Shown here one piece after another: positions 1 through 7,814 of a DNA stretch of 12,088 nt (within the stretch, counting starts at the first letter, position 1; every line of letters begins with the position of its first letter). Both the position numbers and the translations under genes were made by a program. This stretch comes from Syntrophomonadaceae bacterium. GTDB lineage: Bacteria > Bacillota > Dethiobacteria > DTU022. The notes below the pieces were generated by a model. That model was not told where the DNA came from and ran no database searches. It saw only the letters and a list, made by a program, of their open reading frames with translations. The DNA lies in the NCBI GenBank assembly GCA_007126465.1, contig SLBE01000016.1:1-12088 (forward strand), given 5' to 3'.

Positions 1-68
1 GTTATATTTGCTTCATGCGTTACCCCGAGCACCAGGTACAGGAAGAGCTGAAAATGGGCGAAGGTTAA
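1..68 (+). CDS. C-terminal tail of an unidentified upstream gene (partial)
   Basis: An open frame runs from the window edge (first full codon at base 3) to a TAA at 66-68. It encodes about 21 residues ending in RYPEHQVQEELKMGEG. The tail is charged and helix-like, as expected for a real protein end. It stops 23 bases before the most likely start of the LCP gene, which fits an operon. The fragment is too short to assign a family. In many Firmicutes an LCP gene follows nadD and yqeK, but nothing visible here proves that. The frame could also be open by chance. Confidence 0.4.
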   Translation, partial: YICFMRYPEHQVQEELKMGEG

Positions 69-91
69 AAAAAATAGAAAGTGAGCTTATA

Positions 92-1045
92 ATGCTTATT
101 AAAAGTGCCAGAAAATATTTACTGCTGTTTTTGGCCGCAGCAATTATTGGGGCTGCTTTGTACACGGGTTTTATTATTTGTGACCTGTTCAGGCATATGC
201 AGGCTTTGGCTTTAACTATATCAGACCAGGAAGAAAAGTTTCTGGCAGACAGGGCCGAACAAAATGAAGAAAAACCCACGGATCCTGTTACTTTACTGGT
301 CTACGGTACTGATGCAGAAGTTTGGGAAGAAGACCAGGATCAGGAAGAGAAAGGCAATGCCGATACGATCATCCTGACCAGGCTTCACCCTGAGAGCGGA
401 GATCTTGCCCTGCTCTCAATCCCCCGCGATACCCTCGCTACAATACCGGGACACCACCAAACCAAGATCAATCACTCCCTCTCTTACGGAGGAAGTGAGC
501 TGTTGGTGGAAACCGTTGAAGATTTTACCGGTTGCCCGGTAGATTACTATATAGGTTTTGATTTCCAGGCCTTCATAAATATTATTAATTTGCTGGGGGG
601 TATAGAATTCTACCTGGACCGCGATTTTGTTTTTGCAAACTCTATACTTGAAGCGGGGCAGCAAAAACTTGACGGGGAAGAAGCTTTTGCGGTAATTCAA
701 AGTCGCCGTGATCCCATGGGAGATGTCGACAGGGTCAAAAGGCAGCAGCGCTTTTTAGGAGCAATGATTGAAGAAATCGATGACTTGTCCCTGGAAGAAC
801 TATTCTTTTTTGGTGTTGTCGCCTGGGATCAGGTTGATACAAATCTAGACATTATGACAGGAGTTAGCCTGGCAGATGCTTTCATTGACTTTTCCCGGGA
901 AAACCTCGAAATGGAAGTGCTGCCGGGCCGTTTTATCAACATAGACGGCATTACTTACTGGGAAGTTGATCCTGCCCGGAAAGAGGAAATAATTAATGAC
1001 ATGTTTTATGGCGGTGAAGACGGGAGTGTAGAATCTGATGATTAA
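92..1045 (+). CDS. LytR-CpsA-Psr (LCP) family cell-wall glycopolymer ligase
   Basis: This is a membrane-anchored enzyme, 317 residues from the chosen start. LCP proteins transfer anionic glycopolymers such as teichoic acids from a polyprenyl-phosphate lipid to peptidoglycan on the outer face of the membrane. Residues 7-29 form one transmembrane helix after a basic N-terminus. An acidic linker follows, then the LCP domain at about 65-225. Family landmarks are SIPRDT at 109-114 (the conserved Arg and Asp that bind the pyrophosphate lipid and metal), KINHSLSYGG at 125-134, and an Arg-rich block at 205-219 ending in DRVKRQQ. An in-frame start at base 8 is possible, but it would put 28 hydrophilic residues before the helix. 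The ATG at 92 has AAAGTGAG about 7 bases upstream and is preferred. The 3' end overlaps the next gene by 8 bases, so the two are probably co-translated. The polymer substrate cannot be read from the sequence. Confidence 0.93.
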   Translation: MLIKSARKYLLLFLAAAIIGAALYTGFIICDLFRHMQALALTISDQEEKFLADRAEQNEEKPTDPVTLLVYGTDAEVWEEDQDQEEKGNADTIILTRLHPESGDLALLSIPRDTLATIPGHHQTKINHSLSYGGSELLVETVEDFTGCPVDYYIGFDFQAFINIINLLGGIEFYLDRDFVFANSILEAGQQKLDGEEAFAVIQSRRDPMGDVDRVKRQQRFLGAMIEEIDDLSLEELFFFGVVAWDQVDTNLDIMTGVSLADAFIDFSRENLEMEVLPGRFINIDGITYWEVDPARKEEIINDMFYGGEDGSVESDD

Positions 1046-1994
1046 AGCAAGTCATCTTAAAAAAATCGTCCTCTCCGGGTATATTGCTGTAACTCTCCTG
1101 ATTGTTGGCGTAACTATTGGTGGCTGGTTGAGCCAGGTCAGCATGGGTTTTCATAAAACACTTTATGACAATGAGTTCTACCGGTGTTCACTGCAGGAAG
1201 TGAAACTGGAAGATGAGCTGCGGGTTCTACTTATAGAGTATGTCATAATAGAAAGCGATCGTGCAATATCTTTAGCGTTCTCCAATATTCCTATGGTTGA
1301 AAATGCGCTGGCTTCGGCAATAGACGAAGAATGGCTGAAAGGGAAGATAGACAAGAACCTGGATAATGCTGTCGATTTTATATTCGACGACCGTGATACG
1401 TTTGTTGTAAAGATCCCTTTAGCAGAAAAGCAGAAAGTATTTGAAGAAGAACTGCGCAGAGAGTGGAAATCCTATCCCGGCTATGCCAGGCTGGGGGAAC
1501 TCGGGATAGAAGCGCCTGACCCAACCGTGTTTATAGAAAAAATAGACCTTCCAAGCGAAATCACTATTATAGAGCTGGCTGACCTGTCGGAAATTGGTGA
1601 AGACGAACAGAAAGCCATTTCCGGCATGCGCAGTGCAAAGCCGGCATTGCAAATAACCCCGTATCTTTTATCCGGTCTGCTGCTATCCTTCTCCCTGGTT
1701 GCTTTCGGAGTCATTCAAGGTTTGAAATTATTCGGATCGGGCCTGTTCCTGTCAGGTTTAAGCTTATACCTGTCCTGGCAGCATATGGGAAATATCATAA
1801 TAAGTTATGTAACGGAGATTTTGGAAGCACATGGGCTGTCACTTCTGGCCGACCCTGGAATCACTGCAAACTTATATAACTGCTTAAAGTCAAGCTTTAT
1901 AGACATCCATGTGATATTTAGCGGCCTTGGCTTAATATTGATCGTTATGGCTTATTTAGCTCAACTCTTTATGGTAATAAATAAAAAGGTTTAA
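1038..1994 (+). CDS. Unrecognised four-helix membrane protein, coupled to the LCP gene
   Basis: The protein has 318 residues and I do not recognise the family. A transmembrane helix lies at about 9-31. A soluble segment of about 175 residues follows, rich in Asp and Glu and probably extracellular. Three further hydrophobic segments lie at about 208-227, 230-248 and 290-314. The last helix ends in a short basic tail (INKKV), consistent with a cytoplasmic C-terminus. The start ATG lies inside the last codons of the LCP gene (8-base overlap) with GGGAGTG about 10 bases upstream, which indicates translational coupling. The context suggests an envelope role, perhaps with the LCP enzyme, but that is inference. 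No catalytic motif is apparent. A gap of 41 bases separates its stop from the convergent permease gene, and no clear terminator is visible there. Confidence 0.8.
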   Translation: MIKASHLKKIVLSGYIAVTLLIVGVTIGGWLSQVSMGFHKTLYDNEFYRCSLQEVKLEDELRVLLIEYVIIESDRAISLAFSNIPMVENALASAIDEEWLKGKIDKNLDNAVDFIFDDRDTFVVKIPLAEKQKVFEEELRREWKSYPGYARLGELGIEAPDPTVFIEKIDLPSEITIIELADLSEIGEDEQKAISGMRSAKPALQITPYLLSGLLLSFSLVAFGVIQGLKLFGSGLFLSGLSLYLSWQHMGNIIISYVTEILEAHGLSLLADPGITANLYNCLKSSFIDIHVIFSGLGLILIVMAYLAQLFMVINKKV

Positions 1995-2035
1995 TACAGC
2001 TTTCGAGTAACTTTATTTATGATATTGGAGCCGCA

Positions 2036-2935
2036 TTAACCCCGATTTTTCTCCACAGCTTCACTGTTAAAGAAAACCCGGTGATGGGGGCCGGCGCTGC
2101 GCAGGCGGGGGTTTAGGATTTCCTCTAAGGTGTAACCGGTGAAGGCAAAGGCGAGGACGGTAAAAGTGATCAGCAGTCCCGGAGGCAGAACCCACCAGAC
2201 CCAGGCCCCGGTTAAAAATGCTCCCCTGGTTTGTGCGTAGTAAAGAACAGTTCCCCAGCTTTTTGCCGTGGGATCGCCCAGCCCAAGGAAAGCCAGGGAA
2301 GATTCGATCAAAATTACTGTTGAAACAGCCCGGATAAACTGGGCCAGGGCAATCGGCATTACCCCGGGCAGAATATGGCGGATCATGATCTTGAAATCTG
2401 TTCCACCCAGTGAGCGGGCTGCCTGGACATAACCCAGTTCCCGTATGCTTAATACCTGTGAGCGGATTACCCTAGCCGGGCCGGCCCAGGTTAGGATGCC
2501 GATTACAATGATGATATTAGTAAGCTGAGGCCCCAGGTAGGCAGCCAGCAGGATCATCAGCGGTAAAAAGGGGATGACCAGCACCACATCAACAAAACGC
2601 ATCAGGATAGTATCAAGCCAGCGCCGGTAATACCCGCTTAATATGCCGATTGCAGTTCCCAGGGTTATGGCAATGGCAGCGGCAATTATGCCGATTGAAA
2701 GGGATATACGAGTGCCCCAGATCATTTCGCTTAATATATCCTGGCCGATATCGTTGGTTCCGAGCAGGTGACTGGCAGATGGGTGCTGAAAAGGCTGAGC
2801 AACCCTTTCGTAGGGATCAAAAGGTGCGAGCCAGGGGGCAAAGATGGCGGTAAATACAATTAAAGCCAGTAGGATGATACCGATCCGGCCGGTTCTATTT
2901 TTCATAATAGCTTTTAACATGCCTTTGGGAGACAA
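2036..2935 (-). CDS. dppC: Peptide-type ABC transporter permease, DppC/OppC family
   Basis: This is an inner permease subunit of 299 residues, the usual length for the family, forming half of the membrane channel of a peptide/nickel-type importer. The N-terminus has the OppC_N-like segment: a helix at about 17-37, followed by APFDPYE and the HLLGTNDIGQDILS stretch at 56-69 typical of DppC/OppC. Multiple helices follow. The EAA loop that contacts the ATPases lies at about 164-195 (ELGYVQAARSLGGTD, then RHILPGVMP). The start is TTG at 2933-2935. GGGAGG lies 9 bases upstream, whereas the first downstream ATG would sit 24 bases from it. It begins 3 bases after the stop of the partner permease, so it is the last gene of the operon. 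The substrate class (dipeptide, oligopeptide, nickel or glutathione) cannot be decided from the permease. Confidence 0.93.
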   Translation of the reverse strand: MSPKGMLKAIMKNRTGRIGIILLALIVFTAIFAPWLAPFDPYERVAQPFQHPSASHLLGTNDIGQDILSEMIWGTRISLSIGIIAAAIAITLGTAIGILSGYYRRWLDTILMRFVDVVLVIPFLPLMILLAAYLGPQLTNIIIVIGILTWAGPARVIRSQVLSIRELGYVQAARSLGGTDFKIMIRHILPGVMPIALAQFIRAVSTVILIESSLAFLGLGDPTAKSWGTVLYYAQTRGAFLTGAWVWWVLPPGLLITFTVLAFAFTGYTLEEILNPRLRSAGPHHRVFFNSEAVEKNRG

Positions 2936-2938
2936 CGA

Positions 2939-3919
2939 TCACTGCCTCCCTTCAGTCCTGACCCGTGGATCGGCCAGGGGGTAAAGTAAATCAGCCACGA
3001 AGTTGGCTATTATAACGCAAACAGTAACAACCATAAAGGTAGCCTGCAGCACCGGGTAGTCACGCTGTATAACAGCTTCAAACATTAACCTGCCCAGGCC
3101 GGGCCAGGCAAAGACTGTTTCAATTACCGTGGTCCCGCTGACCACGTAGCCCAGGCTGAGCATAAAGACAGTAATTCCCGGCAGCATGGCGTTACGCAGG
3201 ACGTGACGGAATATAATCAGCCTTTCAGGCAGCCCCTTGGCCCGGGCTACGGTAATATACTGTTCACCCAAAGTTTCCAGGGTAGAGTAACGGATAATCA
3301 GGAACAGCCCGGCAATGGTGACCAGGGTTAAGGTTAAAAGCGGCAGGGCCAGGTGATGAAGCACATCAGCCACTGCCGCCCAGCCGGTATAGTCTGCAAA
3401 AGGCGTTCTTGCCCCGAATACCGGAAACCAGCGCAGCCTGGCTCCGAACAGCGCGACCAGGATCATTCCCAGCCAGAATGAAGGCATCGAATCGAGAAAG
3501 ATAAACAGCGACATTGAGCCGACGTCGCTGAAACGGCCCCGCCGCCAGGCGGCCAGGGTGCCGAAGATAACCCCGATGATGCTGGAAAGGACCAGGGCCG
3601 ACCCGGTTAAAAGCAGGGTCCAGGGCAATCTTTCCCAGATGATCGTGCTAACCGGCCGGTTTTGGCGGTATGAATAACCAAGATCGCCCTGCCCAAGCTG
3701 TCCCAGGTAGATAATAAACTGCTGGTGGACAGGTTGATCAAGAGCATGTCTGCTCATTACTTCCTGCCGTTCTTCCGTGGTTAACCGGCCAACGTCCTCA
3801 CCGGCCAGCAGTTCCAGGGGAGAGCCGGGCATTAACCGGGGCAGAGAAAAATTAATGACCAGGGTAATGAGCAGGACAAGGCCGTATTGTAGTAATTTAT
3901 GTCCCCAGAATCGGAGCAT
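2939..3919 (-). CDS. dppB: Peptide-type ABC transporter permease, DppB/OppB family
   Basis: This is the first permease subunit of the importer, 326 residues from the chosen ATG. Typical DppB/OppB features are an N-terminal helix followed by LPRLMPGSPLELL, a family signature, then a periplasmic-side segment with LGYSYRQNRPV, and several later helices. The EAA loop at about 216-247 reads EQYITVARAKGLPE, followed by RHVLRNAMLPG. A GTG three codons upstream (3926-3928) is in frame, but it abuts the Shine-Dalgarno-like AAAGGTGA. The ATG at 3917-3919 has that site about 5 bases upstream and is the better start. The gene lies 24 bases after the binding-protein gene and 3 bases before the second permease. 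It forms the translocation pore with that partner. Confidence 0.93.
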   Translation of the reverse strand: MLRFWGHKLLQYGLVLLITLVINFSLPRLMPGSPLELLAGEDVGRLTTEERQEVMSRHALDQPVHQQFIIYLGQLGQGDLGYSYRQNRPVSTIIWERLPWTLLLTGSALVLSSIIGVIFGTLAAWRRGRFSDVGSMSLFIFLDSMPSFWLGMILVALFGARLRWFPVFGARTPFADYTGWAAVADVLHHLALPLLTLTLVTIAGLFLIIRYSTLETLGEQYITVARAKGLPERLIIFRHVLRNAMLPGITVFMLSLGYVVSGTTVIETVFAWPGLGRLMFEAVIQRDYPVLQATFMVVTVCVIIANFVADLLYPLADPRVRTEGRQ

Positions 3920-3943
3920 CAATTTCACCTTTCAATTAAAAAG

Positions 3944-5563
3944 TTACGGCATATTGACAAAAGAAAGCTTGTTCAAAACACCCTGTCCGTTCTGGTAAGT
4001 CCAGTTGTCGTAAGTATCCGGACGGTAAGCGTAAATGCCGTCGGGATAGTAAAGGGTGACGAAAGGCACTGTATCGGCGAGGATTACCTGGAGCTGGTTA
4101 AAAATATCTTGCTGCCGCCCCGGGTCAACTGTAACCGAGATCTCTTCTGTCAGGGTGTCAACATTATTGTTGGTATAGGCTCCTATGTTCAACGTGCCGC
4201 GGTCTTCCAGGTCGGAATGAAATAAGCCACCCAGGCGTTCCGGGTCGATCATTATCGGGGCCGACCAGCCCCAGATGGATAGATCGTAGTCACGCCCCTG
4301 ACTGGTGTCGAATTCCGGCCAGACCAGGTCGTCCAGGGTAGCTGAATCAAGAGCTTGCACACTGACATTAATTCCTACTGCATTAAGATTTACAGCAATC
4401 ATTTCTGCAGTGCGCACCCGCAGTGGGTCATTGGAACGGGTCAGCAGTTCAAATTCGTGGTCGCCGTAGGTATCTATAAAACCTGCTTCCTCCAGCAGGG
4501 TGACTGCCTCATTGGGGTCATAAATATGTTCAACGTCAGGGTTATAATGTGGCAGATCAGGATGAATGTAACCGGGGCTGCCGGCAGTTCCGTAGCCTAG
4601 CATAACGGTATCAACCAGGTCATCAATATCAATAGCCCTTGATATGGCTTTGCGGACCAGGGGATCATTAAAAGGTTCACGTTCATTGTTAATCTGCAGC
4701 AGGCTGCTGGTAAAACCTGGCCCGGTTATAATGTCCGTTTCACCTTCTCCGGCAAAATCTCCAACCAGCTCAGGCTGCATGCTGCGCGAGGCAATATCAA
4801 TGTCACCCACACGCAGGGCGGTAAAAGTGGCAGTCTGGTCTTCAATGATGACCATCCCGATTTCTTCAACTGCCGGTTTGCCAAGGAAGTAGTCAGCATT
4901 TGCATGCAGTCTGTAAGTTTGGTCGGGCACATATTCAGTGATCTGGTAAGGCCCGCTGCCGGTGTGGTCCGTAAAACTATCCGGGTCGGAAACATCCTGC
5001 CAGATATGTTCCGGGATGATCGGCACATCACTTAAAGGATTGGTCAGGAAAGCAGGAACCGGTTCACTCAAAAGGATACTAAAATTAAGTTCATCTTCGA
5101 TTACAATTTCTTCAATGGCTGAGACTGCATTTGTCCAGCGGCTGTGACTGTGTTCCCCGTAGTAATCGAAGCTAAACTTAATGTCTCCAGCCGTCAGGGG
5201 TGCTCCATCATGCCAGGTGATGCCATCGTGCAGGGTGAAATTCCAGTTAATGCCTTCCGAGTCAACTTCGTGATCGGTAACAAGCCAGGGCTGTGGCACA
5301 TTGTTTTCGTCAAGCTGGAATACTGTATCATAAATCAGCAGCAGCAGGTTGTGTCCCGGGTAGCCTGTAACATAGGTGTAAGGGTTTAGAGATCCTTCGT
5401 CTCTCGGGATAGCCATGCGCAGGCTGACTGCTTCCACACCATTTCCCGGTTCATCTTCAACTTCATCAGCCGGCTCTGCTGCCGGGGGGTCTTCGGTCGG
5501 AGAACAGGCTGATGCAAAGATAAGCAGCAGGACCAGGCATAGATAAAATAATCTTTTCGTCAT
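3944..5563 (-). CDS. Peptide-type ABC transporter substrate-binding lipoprotein (SBP family 5)
   Basis: This is an extracellular solute receptor of 539 residues, a normal length for cluster-C binding proteins (DppA/OppA/AppA type). The N-terminus is a lipoprotein signal: basic residues, a hydrophobic core, then the lipobox FASAC with Cys20 as the predicted lipidated residue. An acidic, proline-rich linker tethers the domain to the membrane. Family landmarks are the early RDEGSLNPYTY segment, WNFTLHDGITWHDGAPLTAGDIKFS (written in part: WHDGAPLTAGDI), TGSGPYQITEYV, and NDPLVRKAISRAID followed by GYGTAGSPGYI. The ATG is preceded by AGGAGGAAT at the right distance. The gene sits between the 39-codon open frame and the permease genes, all on the minus strand. 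The ligand cannot be predicted from sequence alone. A peptide is likely, but sugars, opines or nickel chelates are bound by relatives. Confidence 0.94.
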   Translation of the reverse strand: MTKRLFYLCLVLLLIFASACSPTEDPPAAEPADEVEDEPGNGVEAVSLRMAIPRDEGSLNPYTYVTGYPGHNLLLLIYDTVFQLDENNVPQPWLVTDHEVDSEGINWNFTLHDGITWHDGAPLTAGDIKFSFDYYGEHSHSRWTNAVSAIEEIVIEDELNFSILLSEPVPAFLTNPLSDVPIIPEHIWQDVSDPDSFTDHTGSGPYQITEYVPDQTYRLHANADYFLGKPAVEEIGMVIIEDQTATFTALRVGDIDIASRSMQPELVGDFAGEGETDIITGPGFTSSLLQINNEREPFNDPLVRKAISRAIDIDDLVDTVMLGYGTAGSPGYIHPDLPHYNPDVEHIYDPNEAVTLLEEAGFIDTYGDHEFELLTRSNDPLRVRTAEMIAVNLNAVGINVSVQALDSATLDDLVWPEFDTSQGRDYDLSIWGWSAPIMIDPERLGGLFHSDLEDRGTLNIGAYTNNNVDTLTEEISVTVDPGRQQDIFNQLQVILADTVPFVTLYYPDGIYAYRPDTYDNWTYQNGQGVLNKLSFVNMP

Positions 5564-5592
5564 TGTAATTCCTCCTATGCAGTTGTGCTATG

Positions 5593-5712
5593 TTAAAATA
5601 AGTACTCTAATTCAAACCTATCGGCTTTGCGGTAAGGTTCGGCCAGTGCGCCGCCGCATTCGACAATCTCCATTCCGTATGTAGCCAGTAATAAAATCTT
5701 GTTTACTTCCAA
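5593..5712 (-). pseudogene. 39-codon open frame, probable internally deleted relic of a PIG-L-type deacetylase gene
   Basis: The frame starts with TTG at 5710-5712, 8 bases after a strong GAGGAGGT, and ends at TAA 5593-5595. It fills the gap between the second ATPase gene and the binding-protein gene, with 29 bases on each side. The product begins (M)EVNKILLL and continues ATYGMEIVECGGALA, which lines up without gaps with the N-terminal PIG-L deacetylase pattern AHPDDEVLGCGGTLA. The Glu and the CGG are kept, but the zinc-binding His and Asp residues of HPDDE are replaced. The remaining residues, AEPYRKADRFELEYLF, could be the C-terminus of such a protein (many relatives end near a YAE-x-Phe/Tyr motif). 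That would mean an in-frame internal deletion of roughly 180-200 codons. The good ribosome binding site shows it was, or still is, translated. It could instead be a functional small protein. Confidence 0.6.
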
Positions 5713-5741
5713 TAGTTATAACCTCCTCAAAGTATAATATT

Positions 5742-6704
5742 TTATAATAGGTGGCATGCAGCATAGTGCTGCTCCTCAATTTTTTTATAGACCGGGTTTT
5801 CAATCCGGCACCTTTCTTCCGCAAGGGGACAGCGTGGGTGAAAGCGGCAGCCCGGCGGGGGCTTTGACGAATCAGGCGGTTCTCCCCGCACAGCAGGTCT
5901 GAGCAGTGCCCCGGCCCGGTGCGGATCGGGCATTGGAACAGCTTCAATTAAGGCCCTGGTGTAAGGGTGGGCGGCTGCTTTTTCCAGGCCTGCAGCAGGT
6001 AATACTTCCACAATTTGCCCCAGGTACATTACGGCGACCCTGGTAGCGATAGTACTGACTGCAGCCAGGTCGTGGGAGATAAAGAGGTAAGAAAGCTGCA
6101 ATTTTTGCTGTAAGCTTTGCAGCAGTTTTAAAACCTGGGCCCTGATTGATACATCCAGGCTGGAGACAGGTTCGTCGCATACAAGCAGGGCCGGTTCCAG
6201 GGCCAGGGCCCTGGCAATATTAACCCGCTGTCGCTGTCCGCCGCTTAATTCATGCGGATACTTTTCTGCATCACTTTTATCCAGTCCAACCAAGTCTAAA
6301 AGTTCATCGCACTTATTTTGTCTTAAAGATTTCTCCATCCCGAAATTAAGCATCGGTTCTTCAATAATCGGCCTGGTTTTCCAGCGGGGATTCAGTGAAG
6401 AAGATGTATCCTGAAATATTACCTGGAAATTACGGCGCAGAAGGCGCAAACTGCCACCCTTAATACTGCTGATTTCTTTTCCGCGGAAGTATATTTCCCC
6501 GTTTGATTTTTCCTCAAGCCTGGCTATTAAACGGCCCAGGGTGCTTTTCCCACAACCGCTTTCTCCGACCAGGCCTAAAACCTCACCCTTATCTATTGTA
6601 AGGGAGACTCCGTCGACGGCATGGACAGCCGGCCTTGATTTGTTGGACAGGGATTTGCGCCTGGTATAATGCTTGACCAGGTTATTAACCTCTAGTAAAC
6701 TCAC
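5742..6704 (-). CDS. dppF: Peptide-type ABC transporter ATP-binding protein, DppF/OppF family
   Basis: This is one of the two cytoplasmic ATPases that drive the importer, 320 residues. The nucleotide-binding domain shows Walker A GESGCGKST at 47-55, Q-loop Gln98, the signature LSGGQRQ at 153-159, Walker B LLVCDE at 173-178, and the switch His211. The C-terminal oligopeptide-transporter extension holds four cysteines (286, 292, 299, 317) in the spacing found in family members that bind a 4Fe-4S cluster. Cluster binding here is inference. The start is GTG at 6702-6704, overlapping the TGA of the other ATPase in a 4-base GTGA arrangement, so translation is coupled. The long FQDTSSSLNPRWKT segment after the Q-loop and the second position in the operon fit the F-type subunit. 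Confidence 0.93.
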   Translation of the reverse strand: MSLLEVNNLVKHYTRRKSLSNKSRPAVHAVDGVSLTIDKGEVLGLVGESGCGKSTLGRLIARLEEKSNGEIYFRGKEISSIKGGSLRLLRRNFQVIFQDTSSSLNPRWKTRPIIEEPMLNFGMEKSLRQNKCDELLDLVGLDKSDAEKYPHELSGGQRQRVNIARALALEPALLVCDEPVSSLDVSIRAQVLKLLQSLQQKLQLSYLFISHDLAAVSTIATRVAVMYLGQIVEVLPAAGLEKAAAHPYTRALIEAVPMPDPHRAGALLRPAVRGEPPDSSKPPPGCRFHPRCPLAEERCRIENPVYKKIEEQHYAACHLL

Positions 6705-7708
6705 TGGCTGGAGACCCCCGGAAGTTCAACTTTATGAGCTGTCAGGCAGGCTGAAAAATGGCCCGGAGATACTTCTTCCAAAGAAGGCATATAATCATAA
6801 CAGCTACTCAAAGTTTCCGGACAGCGCTTTAGAAACGGACAGCCTGCTGGGAGATTGAACAATGAAGGTGGTTGTCCTTCAATGGGAGTAAGATCGTTTT
6901 GGCCCAGGCGGGGAATTGAGCGCAGCAGGGCCCTGGTATAGGGGTGAGCGGGATGATCAAAAAGCTTTCTTACCGGTGCTGTTTCTATAATCGAGCCGGC
7001 GTACATTACGGCTACCTTATCTGCCATCTGGGCTACTACTCCCATATCGTGAGTTATCAGCAATAGTGACATATTCATTTTTCGCTGCAGACGCTTTAAT
7101 TCAGCCAGGATTTGGGTTTGCACAGTAGTATCCAGGGCTGTAGTCGGTTCATCTACGATTAGAACTTCCGGTTCAAGCAGCAGGGCCATGGCCAGCATAA
7201 CCCGCTGGCACATTCCCCCGGATAGTTCGAAGGAGTAACTGCGCATAATACGTTCCGGATCGGGCAGTCCGATTCGATCCAGCTGTAAAAGTGCCTGCCT
7301 CTTGGCTTCTTTTCTGTTTGTTTTTCTGTGAGCCTGGATAGTTTCAACCATTTGCAAGCCAATATTTAAGACCGGGTTTAGTGAAGAGAGGGGGTCCTGA
7401 AAAACCATGGCAATATCCCGGCCTCTTAACTTCTCCAGTTTGCTTGCTTCAAGGTGCAGCAAGTTGGTGCTGCCCAGGCGGATTTCTCCCCTAACAATTT
7501 CACCAGGCGGTTCGATCAGGCCAAGAATGGAGCGGGCGGTAACACTTTTTCCGCAGCCGCTTTCTCCGACCAGTCCCAGGGTTTCGCCCCTGTTAATTGT
7601 AAAATTGACGCTATTGGCTGCCCTGACAGTGCCATTTTCTGTATAGAACCAGGTTGATAAATTATTTACTGTCAAAGCCGGTTTTTCACTTGCTATATAG
7701 CCAGTCAT
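6701..7708 (-). CDS. dppD: Peptide-type ABC transporter ATP-binding protein, DppD/OppD family
   Basis: This is the first gene of the importer operon, encoding the second ATPase, 335 residues from the chosen start. Walker A GESGCGKS is at 48-55, FQDPLSSLNP contains the Q-loop, the signature LSGGM is at 162-166, Walker B VLIVDE is at 182-187, and the switch His is at 220. Four cysteines (290, 296, 303, 321) in the C-terminal extension match the iron-sulfur pattern seen in its partner. The signature reads LSGGMCQR where the family normally has Arg at the Cys position, a conservative oddity just after the conserved core. An in-frame GTG exists at 7744, but only the ATG at 7706-7708 has a ribosome binding site (GGGAGG at 7718-7723, 9 bases away). 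A 12-residue extension would also have no family counterpart. Confidence 0.93.
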   Translation of the reverse strand: MTGYIASEKPALTVNNLSTWFYTENGTVRAANSVNFTINRGETLGLVGESGCGKSVTARSILGLIEPPGEIVRGEIRLGSTNLLHLEASKLEKLRGRDIAMVFQDPLSSLNPVLNIGLQMVETIQAHRKTNRKEAKRQALLQLDRIGLPDPERIMRSYSFELSGGMCQRVMLAMALLLEPEVLIVDEPTTALDTTVQTQILAELKRLQRKMNMSLLLITHDMGVVAQMADKVAVMYAGSIIETAPVRKLFDHPAHPYTRALLRSIPRLGQNDLTPIEGQPPSLFNLPAGCPFLKRCPETLSSCYDYMPSLEEVSPGHFSACLTAHKVELPGVSSQ

Positions 7709-7733
7709 AGCACTAAACCTCCCGAGCGTGCTA
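7706..7733 (-). promoter_or_regulatory. Inverted repeat bracketing the dppD ribosome binding site
   Basis: On the transcript, TAGCAC (7733-7728) and GTGCTA (7713-7708) can pair in a 6-bp stem. Its 14-base loop contains the GGGAGG ribosome binding site, and its 3' arm ends on the first base of the start codon. A further GTGCTA copy lies at 7759-7764. The stem is short, so the fold may be weak. It could modulate translation of the operon's first gene or be an operator with dyad symmetry. No regulator can be named. Confidence 0.35.
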
Positions 7734-7814
7734 AATCGTGCCACAAATAATTAGATTGGTGCTATTTAGTTTCGGTACGTCTGCTGATTCTCCTGCTTAT
7801 ATTTTAAATTTGTT

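Noticed and set aside
1995..2035. Search for a bidirectional terminator between the membrane-protein gene and the permease gene
   Set aside because: The gap of 41 bases shows no convincing stem with a T run on either strand.
4726..5031. 101-codon minus-strand open frame inside the binding-protein gene
   Set aside because: It is a shadow of the long, clearly conserved substrate-binding protein frame.
5618..5947. 109-codon minus-strand open frame spanning the end of the F-type ATPase gene and the following gap
   Set aside because: It overlaps the conserved ATPase C-terminus in another frame, has no family pattern, and conflicts with the 39-codon frame that has a real ribosome binding site.
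7709..7744. Longer D-type ATPase starting at the GTG at 7744
   Set aside because: No ribosome binding site precedes it, while GGGAGG stands in front of the ATG at 7708.
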